NCBI GenBank assembly: GCA_037952775.1
Contig: JBANAY010000003.1
Location: 21,018,001-21,082,000 of the forward strand
From: Clonostachys chloroleuca
Lineage: Eukaryota; Ascomycota; Sordariomycetes; Hypocreales; Bionectriaceae
DNA length: 64,000 nt
Reading direction: 5' to 3'
Shown one piece after another: positions 35,601-46,464 of this stretch. Below the pieces are notes generated by a model. It was not told the origin of the DNA and did not search any database. It saw nothing but the letters and a program-made list of their open reading frames with translations. Position 1 is the first letter of the stretch. Each line of letters starts with the position of its first letter. The position numbers were made by a program, and so were the translations under genes.

Positions 35601-36622
35601 GATGCACCTGCAGCTGAAATCCAGACATACGGAATGAACGAGGAAGGTGGGCGGTAGATTATATTAAATTCATGACCAAGAGTCCAAGCTCATTGACAGG
35701 CTGTAAGTGGAACTTGTTACCAACTTCTTTTGTGACCACCGAGGCTCGCGATAATTGTGGGTATCAGACAGGCCATTTGAAAAAAGCAAGTTGGCCGTCG
35801 CCGAACAGGCAAATGTACCGGACAGGGGAACAAGGTGATCATGCAAATGCCGAGGAAGGGGTTCGAGCTGGTGCCAGCCTGGCGGGTAGCTCTCGAGGCT
35901 TAATCGCCTATGTCGACGGGGAATTATCGAAGTTGCCCCGACCCCATGTGGATTTGAAATTGCATTCAAAATGTGAAGGACGATCTCAACATCCGGTTCA
36001 AAGAATCCGGGCTCTGCCGATGTTGGTGGATGTAGCAGCCTTGCAGAGTCATGTTGCACTCGGTGGGACCCCAGCCCAGGTTCGAGCCCCTATTTTGAGA
36101 GCTCACCCGGGATTTGAGAACTGGAGGGGATACTGCAAGATGGTGCAGGTCAGATGCCTTCGCTACATGTTACCAAATTAGGACGTTTGCAGCATCGTGG
36201 AGAGTTGCCAGATGATGACATGTCAGCAAACGTTTTGAGTTGGAGAAAGGATTCCCCATTCAAGGTTGAGGGAGCCACGAACATCCCAGAGCGGGGATTT
36301 GATAGTGAATTGGAAGCCAGAGAACAATGCCTCATGCAGTGTCTGGGCGCCAATTTGTCACGCAGAAGACATGTTGCATTAGCCCAAGTCGATTATAATT
36401 TTGCGAGCCGGGAGCAGCAAAGGCTGTCCACACATTCGCCTTGCTCTCTCACCCGTTGCCAAGTTCCTGTTAGCCCAGATAGACGTAAAGGCATGGGTAG
36501 TGCCCAACCTAGAGCTAGACGGGCCGGCTACTGGGACCAACTGCATCGTGGCCCCTGCTGAAACTGCACTAAAGTTCAAATTGGAGGATGAGATTGAAGC
36601 AACCAGTACTCTGTAGTATAGA
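35601..36622. other. gene-free interval upstream of the SAT4-type gene
   Basis: About 1 kb between the SAT4-type gene and the orphan coding fragment. It has ATG-led frames of 169 codons (plus, 35672-36181), 129 codons (minus, 35670-36059) and 135 codons (plus, 36154-36561). They overlap each other and lack a recognisable domain, so I treat them as chance frames. Confidence 0.4.
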
Positions 36623-36811
36623 CTAAATCAAAACCCTGTCCGCGACCAGGTAGAGCCCGCTTTCATCCACGAACGATACGACCTCCTCCACCACGTTGGG
36701 TGGGTCAGGGTAGTAGGCATACAATGTTGTCCGTAGATGCACCATGAAAGCAGGCGTCTTACCAACAGGGCAAAACTGGTCAAAAGGACGCTCATCCGCC
36801 CTTGGTTTGCC
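36623..36811 (-). pseudogene. orphan C-terminal coding fragment
   Basis: A 62-codon stop-bounded frame on the minus strand reads RPFDQFCPVGKTPAFMVHLR, TLYAYYPDPPNVVEEVVSFV and DESGLYLVADRVLI before a TAG. The composition (aromatics, PDPP, acidic helix, ordered end) looks like the true end of a protein. There is no upstream ATG in frame, and a TGA precedes it at 36812-36814. It lies within the 5' flank of the aldehyde dehydrogenase gene. I do not recognise the family. It may be the relic of a deleted gene, or the last exon of one whose upstream exon I cannot find. Confidence 0.4.
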
Positions 36812-36908
36812 TCACCCAGTCTCATTTTGCTTATAGTTTCTCTCTGGATACAAACTATCGCTCTTAATACTCAACCCTCAAATCAGACTGCCAACAGACC
36901 CATCCATC

Positions 36909-38560
36909 ATGGGGTCCGCAACAGATTACAAAGTCTCTTTTGATGTGAGTGGAACTACTCTCTAGTTTCGGTGACCTGATCGGCCGATGGTTGACTCGGT
37001 ATAGACGTTCCACAATGTCATCAACAATGAGTTGACCTCAACAGCAGCCACACGCCGGGCCATCTGCCCGAGCACCGAGGAGCCTCTGTGGGAGGTGCCA
37101 GTCTCAACTCAAGAAGACGTGGACCGCGCCGTAAGCGCAGCCAAGGCGGCGTATCCCGCCTGGCGGAAGCTCTCGTACGACGAGCGCGCCGAGTATCTGA
37201 ACAAGTTTGCGGATGCCATCGAGGCAAACCAGCAGGACTTCGTTGACCTTCTTGGTAAGGAGGTCGGAAAGCCACCCGGAGCCGGAGGCTTTGAGATGTT
37301 CTTGGTCATGGGCCTGGCCCGCGGAACTCCTCAGCTTCGAATCAAGGAGGAAAAGCCAATTGACGACGAGGATGTAAGTCCAATGACACTTAGTCTTTCT
37401 CTGTATAGCTCCCAAAGAACAACACACTAATCCAGTTGAATTCCTTAGCGCACCGCGATTGTGCGATATGTTCCTCTGGGAGTAGGAGTAGGAATTGTGC
37501 CATGGAATTTCCCTCTCACATTAGGAATTGGCAAGCTCCTCCCTGCCCTTCTTGCGGGCAACACATTCATATGGAAATCTTCCCCATTCTCCCCATACTC
37601 AGCACTCAAGTTGGCTGAAATCGGTACCAAGATTTTCCCTCCAGGAGTTTTCCAGGCCCTGAGCGGAGAGGAGAGTCTGGGCCCCAAGTTGACTGCCCAT
37701 CCTGATGTCGCCAAGGTCAGTTTCACTGGCTCTGTCGCGACAGGGAAGAAAATTATGGCCGCCTGTGCTGGAACTCTCAAGCGCGTGACGCTCGAATTGG
37801 GGGGTAATGATGCAGCTATTGTCTGCGAGGACGTCGACATCGATGCCGTCGTTGCTAAGGTATATACACCGTTCTGATACCTTGATGATGTCTATTGTTT
37901 GTTGACGTGTGCTGACCGAAAACACAGATCGCCTTCCTTACATTTGTACATGGCGGCCAGATTTGCATGAACATCAAGCGTATCTTCGTGCATGAGAACA
38001 TCTATGACAAATTCCTCGCCAAGCTGGTCGAGACAGCGAAACAGTACAAGGTCGGCGACCACACGGACGCAGAAGCTTTCTTCGGCCCCATCCAAAACGA
38101 GATGCAGTACGATAAGCTGCAGGCGTTCTACTCGCAAATCGAGAAACAGGGCTGGAAGACGGCGCTGGGCGGCGCTCCTGGCCCGAAGGAGGGCAAGGGC
38201 TTCTTTATGCCTGCCACCATCATCGACAACCCTCCTGACGACTCCGATATCGTGACCAAGGAGCCGTTTGGGCCCATTGTGCCTGTGCTCAAGTGGACTG
38301 ACGAGGATGAGGTTATCCGACGCGCCAACGCAACAGAGATGGGTCTCGGCGCCTCGGTCTGGAGCAAGGACGTGCCTCGCGCGCAGCGCATGGTCGAGCA
38401 GCTCGAGGCGGGTAGCATCTGGGTCAATACCCATTTCGAGCTCGCGCCCAACGTACCCTTCGGAGGCCACAAGCAGAGCGGCCTGGGCATGGACTGGGGC
38501 GAGGTTGGGCTGAAGGGATGGTGTAACCCACAGGCGTACTGGGTCAAACACTCAGTATAG
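36909..38560 (+). CDS. aldehyde dehydrogenase (NAD(P)+-dependent, ALDH superfamily)
   Basis: Exons 36909-36944, 37005-37373, 37449-37859 and 37928-38560 give about 482 residues, the usual ALDH length. Introns are 60, 75 and 68 bp, all in phase 0. Key motifs are PLGVGVGIVPWNFPL (the conserved PWNFP), KSSPFSP, FTGSVATGKKIM (cofactor-binding FTGS...GK), LELGGNDAAIV (general-base Glu) and GGQICMN (catalytic Cys). KEPFGPIVPVLKW and NTHFELAPNVPFGGHKQSG close the domain. It oxidises an aldehyde to an acid in the cytosol; no targeting peptide is evident at MGSATDYKVSFDTFH. The subfamily, close to general fungal aldehyde or betaine/aminoaldehyde-type enzymes, is not resolved and the substrate is unknown. 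It is divergent from the SAT4-type gene. Confidence 0.93.
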
Positions 38561-39025
38561 GCTCGGCAGGATTCATTGCTCTAGAATCTGCAAGTGCGAT
38601 GAGCAAGGATCGGGATGCTCTCTTGATGTTTGGCGTCGATGCTTTTCAAATTGAAAGTTGCACATTTATATGATGGGGGGTTTCTAATGGCTGAGATCTG
38701 GCTATCTCCTTCAGCAGCTTAGGCGAGGATATGTCTTGAGGAGGATCAAGTATATTCCAGAAAATAAAAGAAGATCCATTTGCTAGCAGAATCAAACGAG
38801 ATGGAGAAAAAATCAAGAAAAACTGCAGGAAATCTCAAGTTCGCCGCGTGATAATAAATTTCTCGTAGTACAGAGATAGCTCCCCCTTGTGGTTGAACGA
38901 GGAGGCGATGAGCTGATTGACATTAGCTGATGTTCTGAAAAGGTCTCATTTCACCATTGAATGGGAATCCCTCTTGTATTGCTCAACTTGCCTTGTCTCA
39001 ACGGTTCCTCGGGCTCTTCCGATCC
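38561..39025. other. convergent intergenic interval
   Basis: A 465-bp AT-rich interval between the stop codons of the aldehyde dehydrogenase and the HET-domain gene; presumably both 3' UTRs. Nothing else is seen. Confidence 0.5.
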
Positions 39026-40279
39026 TCATCGAAGCATGCGGATTAGACCGCCGTTCGGCGGTGGATGCTTCAGGAACCTGAATTGCTCGTCTTCCAAGAC
39101 AACAATAGTCCCGAATTCTGCATTCGCAAGAGCTGCGCGAGGCACAAGCATCCATTCCGAACATTTCACACGACGATACGCGGGGAGCGAGTCACCATTA
39201 ACGAAGAAATCATATTGCGGGATATATTGAACGTAGAGACACAAGCGTGAAGATTCATCATCCACGAGATCACATAGAAGTGGCGCCAGTGCATAGGTGA
39301 TTGGTCCCTCATCTGGCACGGAAAAATCCTCCTCTTCAGGTTCGTCTACAAGACTGCAGTTGAATGAGAGGCCCACATTGGTCATAGAGAAGGGAACGAG
39401 CAACGAGTCAATGGCCTGTTTTGACCAATTCCCAATAGAAGGTGTGTTGGCAAAATCAGAGGGAGAACTGGCGAGCAACCCGCTGTCAGAACGATCGGCG
39501 CGCCAAGCGAAGATGCTATGATCAAATGGGTTTGTTGCCATGATTTCCAGCTGTAAGCGGCGGAAAGCCTTCCTCGCGCCTTCACCGTAAAGAATGGGCA
39601 AGTTGACATCGAATATGCCGAACAGGCAATATGCCATGTCTTCACTCCGTGTTGTAGTACGCCTTGAAGCCATGGCCATGCGGTCTGCAACGCTAATATA
39701 CGGCAGCTGGTCTCGGTCCTCCAAGATTGCAACCGGCAAGTTCCCAGCTTGGGCGAGGGTTTGTAATAGATCTGGCCACTCAGGGATAGCTTCCCAATCG
39801 ACGTCGTAAAAATGGCGCTCCTTGGGCGCGATGAGCTCTTGCAGTGTCCATCCTCGTGAGAACCAACGACTCTGTCCAATGGCCTCAAGTTTCTTGGGCC
39901 GAGGGCCTCTAGTTTGATAGTATGAGACATCATCTAAATACACCAGGCATTCTGCTGAATCCCGGTAGTATCTGTACATTGAATTGATGGCTTCAGAAAG
40001 GTCCGCGCTGCTCGTCTTATCGATGCAACAAGTGTCGATCCAAACCCAAGACAAGTGATGCGATTTGGCAATAACGCAGCTGTTGTAGATCTTCATAAAG
40101 CACGGCTTTGATTGCGCAGAAGCGAGGTCTTCTCGCATCTCTCGAAAGGTGACCTCGGCGCTCGCTGGCCGCGACCACATGTGGGAGAGAATCGCGTACG
40201 GCGGAGTCTCTCCCTCACCGAGAAACTCCTCGAGAGCGTAATTATGCACATTTATCAGCCACATGGCATGCGAACTCAA
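39026..40279 (-). CDS. HET-domain protein (heterokaryon incompatibility-like), short standalone form
   Basis: A single minus-strand exon of 417 residues. The start reads MSSHAMWLINVHNYALEEF; MWLI at residue 6 is the usual HET start, so Met6 is an alternative. The HET domain follows: YAILSHMW, EVTFREM, WVWIDTCCIDKTSSADLSEA, SMYRYYRDSAECLVYLDDV, SRWFSRGWTLQELIAP, then TTTRSEDMAYCLFGIFDVNL and PILYGEGARKAFRRLQLEIM. These are the conserved blocks of HET (PF06985) as in HET-E and its relatives. There is no NACHT, WD40 or ankyrin part; the remaining 170 residues are unassigned. In model fungi HET domains trigger cell death when a partner signals non-self fusion. Filamentous fungi carry many such genes, so a role in incompatibility is only inferred. 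Confidence 0.92.
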   Translation of the reverse strand: MSSHAMWLINVHNYALEEFLGEGETPPYAILSHMWSRPASAEVTFREMREDLASAQSKPCFMKIYNSCVIAKSHHLSWVWIDTCCIDKTSSADLSEAINSMYRYYRDSAECLVYLDDVSYYQTRGPRPKKLEAIGQSRWFSRGWTLQELIAPKERHFYDVDWEAIPEWPDLLQTLAQAGNLPVAILEDRDQLPYISVADRMAMASRRTTTRSEDMAYCLFGIFDVNLPILYGEGARKAFRRLQLEIMATNPFDHSIFAWRADRSDSGLLASSPSDFANTPSIGNWSKQAIDSLLVPFSMTNVGLSFNCSLVDEPEEEDFSVPDEGPITYALAPLLCDLVDDESSRLCLYVQYIPQYDFFVNGDSLPAYRRVKCSEWMLVPRAALANAEFGTIVVLEDEQFRFLKHPPPNGGLIRMLR

Positions 40280-40820
40280 GGTCTACCGACTCAAAATTTG
40301 GGTTGCAAATGGTTGTGCTCTCTTCAGCGGCACGAACTTATCAGGTCAAGGCTCAGCGTAAGGCATACTCTGACGTGCATGTAGTCTGCAGCACTTTGAT
40401 GATGATGTACACATGCAAATATGATTGAGTATTAAAATGTGACAGTATAGGATAGAACTAATCATATCTTGACTGCAAGATGGGATAAAAATATCATCGA
40501 TCATGACCTAGTATGTGTCAACGGAGGCCACTGATACAGGCCGTAGTCAAGTATGGCGATGAGAGTTAAGAATTAGGATAATATTGAATTAAACATCTCA
40601 ATTGAAGAAAAGCCCAAAGGCGAAAATATGAGACAGAAAACAAAACATATCTAATTTTTTTTTTAACATCCGAACCCAAAAATAACCCGCGGCGGCAATG
40701 CGCTTCTATACCTAATTATGGCATCATAGTAAAAATACGTTACTTCCAAGTTCGTGATGGAAGAAATCAAGATTGTCATTGTGACAAGAGAAGAAGGAAA
40801 GGAAAGAAAAACCGGTACAA
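40280..40820. other. AT-rich intergenic interval
   Basis: A 541-bp AT-rich stretch between the start of the HET gene and the stop of the protease gene, both on the minus strand. It should contain the HET promoter and the protease 3' UTR. There is a T run near 40656. No coding signal is seen. Confidence 0.5.
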
Positions 40821-42061
40821 TTACTGGCCGGAGAAGCCATTGTTAGCAAGAGTGCTAACGGTGCCATTGGGGACACCAGAAATAGCATTCTTGAGACCAG
40901 TCTTGGCGATGTAGTCACAGAGGCCGTCGGCCTTCTGGCCAATGCTGAGGAGGTAGGCACCGAGGCCAGCAACATGAGGAGAGGCCATGGAAGTACCATT
41001 CAAGACCTTGGTCCTCCCACCAGGGAAGGTGGACTCGATCTTGACACCGGGAGCGAAGATGTCGACGAGCTTGCCAAAGTTGGAGAAGTAGGCGATCTTG
41101 TCCGAGGAGTCTGAGGCACCAACAGTGCAAGCTTTGGGCTCAGAAGCAGGAGAGCTCGTGCTGGCATCGACGGCGGAGTTGCCAGCAGCGACGGCAAGGA
41201 AGAATCCAGAGTCAGCAATAGCGGCGGCCGCATCGTTGATAGCACGAGAGTAGCTTCCGCCAAGCGACATGTTGATAACGATACCATTGGGGCACTTTGA
41301 CTTGTCGGCATTCTTGACAACCCATTCCATTCCAGCGACTACTCCAGAGGTAGTGCCGGAGCCATCATCGCCAAGCACCTTGACGGCAAAGAGCTTGGTC
41401 TTCTTGGCGACTCCGTAGGTCTTGGAACCGATGGTACCGGCGCAATGGGTGCCATGGCCCTGGACATCACGAGTGCTATTACCGGAGGCGAAGTTGGCGG
41501 CCCAAGTGGCACGGCCCTCGAACTCAGGGTGGGCGACATCGATGCCAGTGTCAAGGACGTACGCGCATGTACCTTCACCGGCGGCCGCGTCGTAGCTGTA
41601 GGTGGTAGCACCTGGTGTCTGGGAGGAGAGTCGGGAAATGCCCCATGTAGCGTCCTGCTGGGTCTCGTAGATTTGCATGACTTGTTCCTGTTCGACGTAT
41701 TCAACCTATTTACTTGTGAGTCTCCAGAATCAAGGCCGGAGGCGGCAGAGAACAATGGTTTTTGCTATGCAACTTACATTAGGGTTCTCTCGGATAGCCG
41801 CAAGCTGATCCTCGTCCAAAGTGGCAGCGAATCCGTTGAAGCTCTTGGAGTACTTGAAGTGTGATGAGGTCTTGAGGGACTTCATAGAAGAGGACATGGA
41901 ACTCTCTTTGATGCCATCCACCATCCGGATGATGAACCTGTTGGGTACACCTTTGTTGCCGCGGGGGTGATGAGAGGAGCAGGGCTGTCACGCTTGATAG
42001 AAGCAGGAGAAGGGGCAGCCATGGCCAGGGGGAGGAAAGCCAGAAGGGTAGAAGGACGCAT
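40821..42061 (-). CDS. secreted subtilisin-like serine protease (proteinase K family, S8A); apparent 1-nt frameshift in the propeptide
   Basis: Exons 42061-41778 and 41705-40821 (72-bp intron, GTAAGT...AATAG, phase 0) give about 389 residues once one base is restored. A signal peptide (MRPSTLLAFLPLAMAAPSPA) is followed by an I9-type propeptide (RFIIRMVDGIKESSMSSSMK, SKSFNGFAATLDEDQLAAIR, ENPNVEYVEQEQVM). The mature enzyme has TWGISRLSSQTPG, then Asp in AYVLDTGID, His in GHGTHCAGTIGS, the oxyanion Asn in AVAAGNSAVDAS and Ser in NGTSMASPHVAGLGAYLL. This is the classic proteinase K-type degradative or cuticle-degrading protease, secreted and self-processed. The frame breaks in the propeptide at a G5 run (41963-41967; C5 on the coding strand): the signal-peptide frame ends in a stop, but one extra C joins APLITP to RGNKGVPNRFIIRM. 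Everything else is intact, so a sequence error is likelier than a dead gene. Confidence 0.92.
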
Positions 42062-44756
42062 GTTGACGATGGTAGTTGGTAGTATGAGATATTGAGAATG
42101 TATGAACCGTGAAGTCTAAGAAACGGAATAGAAAACCGGATAAGTTACAAAGAAAATGTGAAGAAAAAAGATGCTGAATTATTAAAAAGGCGAAGAAGAA
42201 AGAAGCTGGGTGGTGATCCTGGGCTGGGACTGACAGATTTGAGAGACAAGAAGGAGAGTATTTAACTTCTCAGAACCTTGCGATCTATCACCTTTACCCA
42301 TTCTTCCCCTTCTATTATTACACTTACTGCCCCAACATCTTGGGTTGAGTTGAGCCGTTGTCTCCACCAGATGGAAGCACAATGCCATGGATCTACATAG
42401 TAATACTGGCGGCTGTGAATAGGAGAGCCTGCGCCTATGGTCCACTTACTTCTTGATTGGGCAACGGCATGGGTGACCTGGTTCACGATCTACGGCCAAG
42501 GGGCTTTAGCCCAGAATCTTGGGGTGGCTTGTCTACCCCTGCGTATGGGATGGGCCTCTCATCGACGGTGAAGAGGCTCACAAGATGGCCTTTCCACAGG
42601 GAACCAAGGTAGGGATGGGTTGTGCCCGGTCAGGGGGCACCGTGGTCTGTCATTCTTCCCGTGGAGCCTGACTGACCATGACGTTTCGGGCGGCAGAGGC
42701 CAAGGGCACTGGCCAAGATACGGGTAGAAGGCAAGTGTGTTACATGTTGCCAACCGTCACACACATTTCGTTTTACGGCCACAGCAGCCCCAACAACCAG
42801 CTCCGTTGCGGTGTGGCTAGCCAGCATGAACAGTGGCGTCGGTCCGGCATCTGGACTGGACAGAGGGCTCACGGCCAAGGTGGTACAGCAGGTTGGGAAA
42901 TTAGCAGCCGTATAGATCAGGACAGGACGTCCGGTCAAGGTCTGCTGATGATGATTGGGGACGGTGCTGACGGGGATCGTGGAGAAAAAAGGTGACATGG
43001 CAGTGCTGCGCTAGACTTTCTTTTCCTTGCTTGAATGAGAAGAGCTGCTGAGCCTCTGAGAGAATAGAAACATAACGGAGCGTAAAATAAACGGAGCCGA
43101 AGCGGTGCTATTTTAGGACAACGTCCAGGGCCTAAGATCCAGACTGACGGTGGTGCGGGCCCCAAGCAGGTGAGATTTAGTGTGGCACAGGCTAGGAGGA
43201 TTTAGTGTGCCGTTCTATTTCAGCCACATGTTGCTGACCGGCACTTGGCCCTACTATCTCTTTGAAGCAGCTAGAGCAGCAGTAATGTATTTCCCCGCTA
43301 TTTTACAGAGTACAGTGAGTACGATCAGGTACTTATTGAGCCTTTCTAGGATCGAATTCCATATGGAATTATAATTGGTGGCGAGGTTCAGAGAAGTAGG
43401 CTACAGATCAGCGGTACTTCCGCTATAGTGACACGATCTCAATAAATAAGTATCTCTTATCCGACGATTTTCTCATAGCAACACACCAATCAAACCCCTA
43501 CAAGTTACATACTGCTGCTCTAGCTGCTTCAAAGAGATAGCCACGTTGAATACAGTGTCGCCACAGCGAGGGACAAGCTGCTAGTCGCTGACTATCGACG
43601 GTAGCAGGCAGCTATTCACTGAATCACTGGTGGCTGAGCAGCCGGGAGATACCCAGCAGGATGCTATTTTGCCCGCATAATTGACCAAAGGTCCCTATAT
43701 ATGTAGATCCAGCCTTATCAGCCAAGAATAAACACTAAAGTCCTGATCGCTTTTCCTGTTATAGCGTGGATTCCGCAGAACTGGAATGCCTACCGGGTTT
43801 CAGTCTTTCCAGGTAAAAATAACTGCCCCATCCTGCAGCCTACCCTAAAGAACCACAGAAATAATAATAACCATAGGTAACCAATATACCAACACTACAA
43901 CATATTAGAACTATTGTGAATAAGTACATCTAAGCGTGTAATAGGGGGATAAAAATGTAGATCATACATTGAGGCGTGGAATCGAATGCGTAAGGCACAC
44001 TCGTCGGCTCTATGCCACGATTCTGCCCAGCTTGCCGGACTTGCCGATCGCAAAGAGAGGCCATATTGTCCGACTCGAGTTTTGTTGGACACTGGATGCA
44101 GAGGGAACATACAGACAACTTGTTTTCGGGTTGTCATGACTCGACCCTTGGCTGACGTTCATGAACCCTAGCTCCGACTTTTCGTGGCGCCCCGCACGTA
44201 AAGCCTCCCGGCCTCAAGCATTGGCCTGTCTCTTCCCGAATGATACACAGAGGTGCCGCCACAGGGACCGTACTACGCGGAAAAGTGCAACAGTTCCGAG
44301 GAACTGCTCAGCGGGAAAATCGTGTTGCTCGAGAGACGCCGAGAGAGGTCAATGGACGTTGGCAAAAGTCTCTACCGTTTAGACAAGTCATGGCACTTAT
44401 TTTCCAAGTACTAATGAAAATGAGTGAGTGTTACATTGTCTACTTGCTCTCATATCCAGTGTCAATATGTAGTGCCAGATGAATAGGCCCGGCCTACCAC
44501 TCTGCACGCTGAATCGTAGCCCAACATACAAACATTGACGTAAGACGGCAAACATCCTGGTTGACTTATCCATCACCACGAGCAAGCTGCTCCAGACACA
44601 CGAATCATACCACCCAGATCATCAATATACCAATAAAAGATCAACCCAAAGCAAGACAGCCGCCGAGAGCTTCCAGACCAGACTGCCCCATGCTGCTGTC
44701 AGTACATGTATGGAGTCTGCCTGCTGCGAACCAAGCTACTTCATCTCTGAGGAAGC
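42062..44756. other. 2.7-kb non-coding interval containing a small inverted-repeat element
   Basis: The first part is the upstream region of the protease gene. Around 43160-43210 a short direct repeat (GATTTAGTGTG) occurs twice. A terminal-inverted-repeat element lies at 43257-43537. The stretch 43540-43920 is AT-rich and looks like mutated repeat DNA, but I cannot assign it. No gene is supported. Confidence 0.5.
43257..43537. mobile_element. MITE-like element, 281 bp, with 32-33-bp terminal inverted repeats and TA flanks
   Basis: The left end (43257-43289) starts TCTCTTTGAAGCAGCTAGAG and continues CAGCAGTAATGTA. The right end (43506-43537) is its reverse complement except for one missing base. 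Both ends are flanked by TA (43255-43256 and 43538-43539), as expected for a TA target duplication of a Tc1/mariner-type non-autonomous element. The interior has no coding frame. It contains a 16-bp palindrome (AATTCCATATGGAATT, 43355-43370) and further weak self-complementarity. Assignment to a superfamily is inference; only one copy is visible in this window. Confidence 0.55.
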
Positions 44757-46464
44757 TCACTCGCTGCCAGGCTCATAAGAAAAAGGCGTCTCTCCCACCT
44801 CACATGGGTCCAGCCCATATCGGACACACACAAGACCGCTCGGCTGGTTCCTTTCCAGTGCCGTCTTGGCGCTCTGGGCCTGGGAGCGGTAGCTTCCAAA
44901 CCGAAACTCGATCACTGCCCGCGTCCCGACGCGAAATCGCTCAATAACCCGGTCGGTGTGGAACTGGATCAGGTCCCCGAAGAATCTGGTCAAGCTATCC
45001 TTGTTCACAAAGTCGGAGTGGCCAGTTATGACAAGAACTCTGGAAGCCTGCGGACCTCCTGATAGCTGGCGTGGGATCTTGACCCGGTTGTACTCACCTG
45101 TGACGGCAAGCCCTTGGATTTGAAGATTGGTCGACTCGATGTGTTTCAGGTACTTGGCTGCGGCTTCTGGGTTGAAGAAGATGACTTTGGCGGCGGCGGT
45201 ATCGTGCTTTGCATCAGGTCTGTTGATGTAAGTCGCCCAGACGCGACCAATGCCAGAAATGGTGTCGAGGAGCTCGGCATAGGTGATGTTGGGTGGCAGG
45301 TTTCTGAGCCATAAGGAGCAGTTCTCATGATTTGCCAGATGATCATGGCTGGCATTCTTCTCGGTGTGCTTGCCGAGGTAGCGTGTAGAGAATCTGGAAT
45401 GCGTGCCTAGGCTGCCGGTGCCATCTTGTGAGAAGGGAAGTGCTTGAGGATTGAATTTCGCCTCGAGAACTGCTGACATTGGACGGAAACACTGAGTTGG
45501 GGGCATGATGGGGTCGGCTGATGAAAGGAACAAGTTTGGGAGTTCCTGATATCCAGGAGGATCGGCCCGTGTGGGAGGACCCAGGTGATAAGACGTGGAG
45601 GCTCCGGACGTGGATGGAGAAACCATACTTGTGGCCAAGGTAGATGAAGGGGGGCATCGAATGCTACTCTCAAAGCTCGCATTCGCTGGGACACTTCTTC
45701 ATCTTGATGGATGAAGGTGCGGTTGGATGGCAGAGTCCTTGGCTTCTCCTGGGCACGAGGCTCATTGGGGTGGGAGGTTGGCATATGCTTATGTGCGGAT
45801 GGATTTCCAGGTCTCTCAATTGCATTCGTCATCGAGTAGGGGAGCACTGAGAGCATTGACCGGGGGGTATAATGGTGGTCGGATTGTCCACTAATGCGTG
45901 GCCGAGTAGAAGAAGGGCCCATGCCAATGATGCCAGCGTTATAACCTCCGGTAGTTGAGTAACTGCTCGTTGGCGAAGCTGGAAGCTCCGAGAAATCATA
46001 ATGATGCTTACTGTTGCTAGAGTATGGAGGGGGTAAGTGCAGAGATGGTGAAGGAGAGGCATTGTGGCTATCCGAAGAAGCGAAACCTCCACGCAAGATA
46101 AGGCGATTGGCGAGCTGATGATCGATGAGGTCTGCCACCAAGGGAAATTGGGAGGAGCGTGTACTCTCTGGAAGACTCCATTTGTTGCCCAGTTCTAAGG
46201 TAACGGAAGATGCCCCATTGCCCGAAAGAAGATCCCGAACAGCATCGGCCACCATGCCCTTTATCATGTTTTGGTATTCTGGGGTGACATCCTGGGAGGG
46301 GGTGCTGGAGCTCCGATAGCTTGGACTGTGGCTTGGTGGGAGTGGAAGGGAGACGGGGTGAGACGAGGAGATTCTGTGCGCCAGTCTGAAGAAGAAATCC
46401 TGGAGCCTTGTGGAATGGATTGATCAGGTCCAGCTCCGGTGTGGAGGGGAGTAGGAGATAACAT
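44757..46464 (-). CDS. RRM RNA-binding protein; two apparent 1-nt frameshifts
   Basis: I read one minus-strand gene of about 569 residues that needs two restored bases. The start is the ATG at 46464 (MLSPTPLHTGAGPDQS). Residues 1-60 are Pro/Ser-rich. The frame then shifts between 46338 and 46360, where C3 and C4 runs occur, to reach YRSSSTPSQDVTPEYQNMIK and GMVADAVRDLLSGNG. A second shift falls near 45649-45654 (six G on the plus strand): before it the frame reads FIHQDEEVSQRMRALRVAFD, after it SSTLATSMVSPSTSG. The C-terminal half has an RRM-like fold: CSLWLRNLPPNITYAELLDT, TAAAKVIFFNPEAAAKYLKH, then a second RRM-like unit around ASRVLVITGHSDFVNKDSLT and TRAVIEFRFGSYRSQAQSAK. Fungal members are uncharacterised RNA-binding proteins. 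Alternative explanations for the shifts are short introns, but no fitting splice sites are visible. Confidence 0.75.

Noticed and set aside
35672..36181. A 169-codon ATG-led plus-strand frame upstream of the SAT4-type gene
   Set aside because: No recognisable motif; an equally long antisense frame covers the same bases, so neither stands out as real.
37892..38551. A 219-codon minus-strand frame
   Set aside because: Antisense to the last exon of the aldehyde dehydrogenase, which carries the catalytic motif.
40821..42061. Calling the subtilisin gene a pseudogene
   Set aside because: Only one base is off, in a homopolymer; all catalytic and structural motifs are intact and other genes in the window show the same kind of break.
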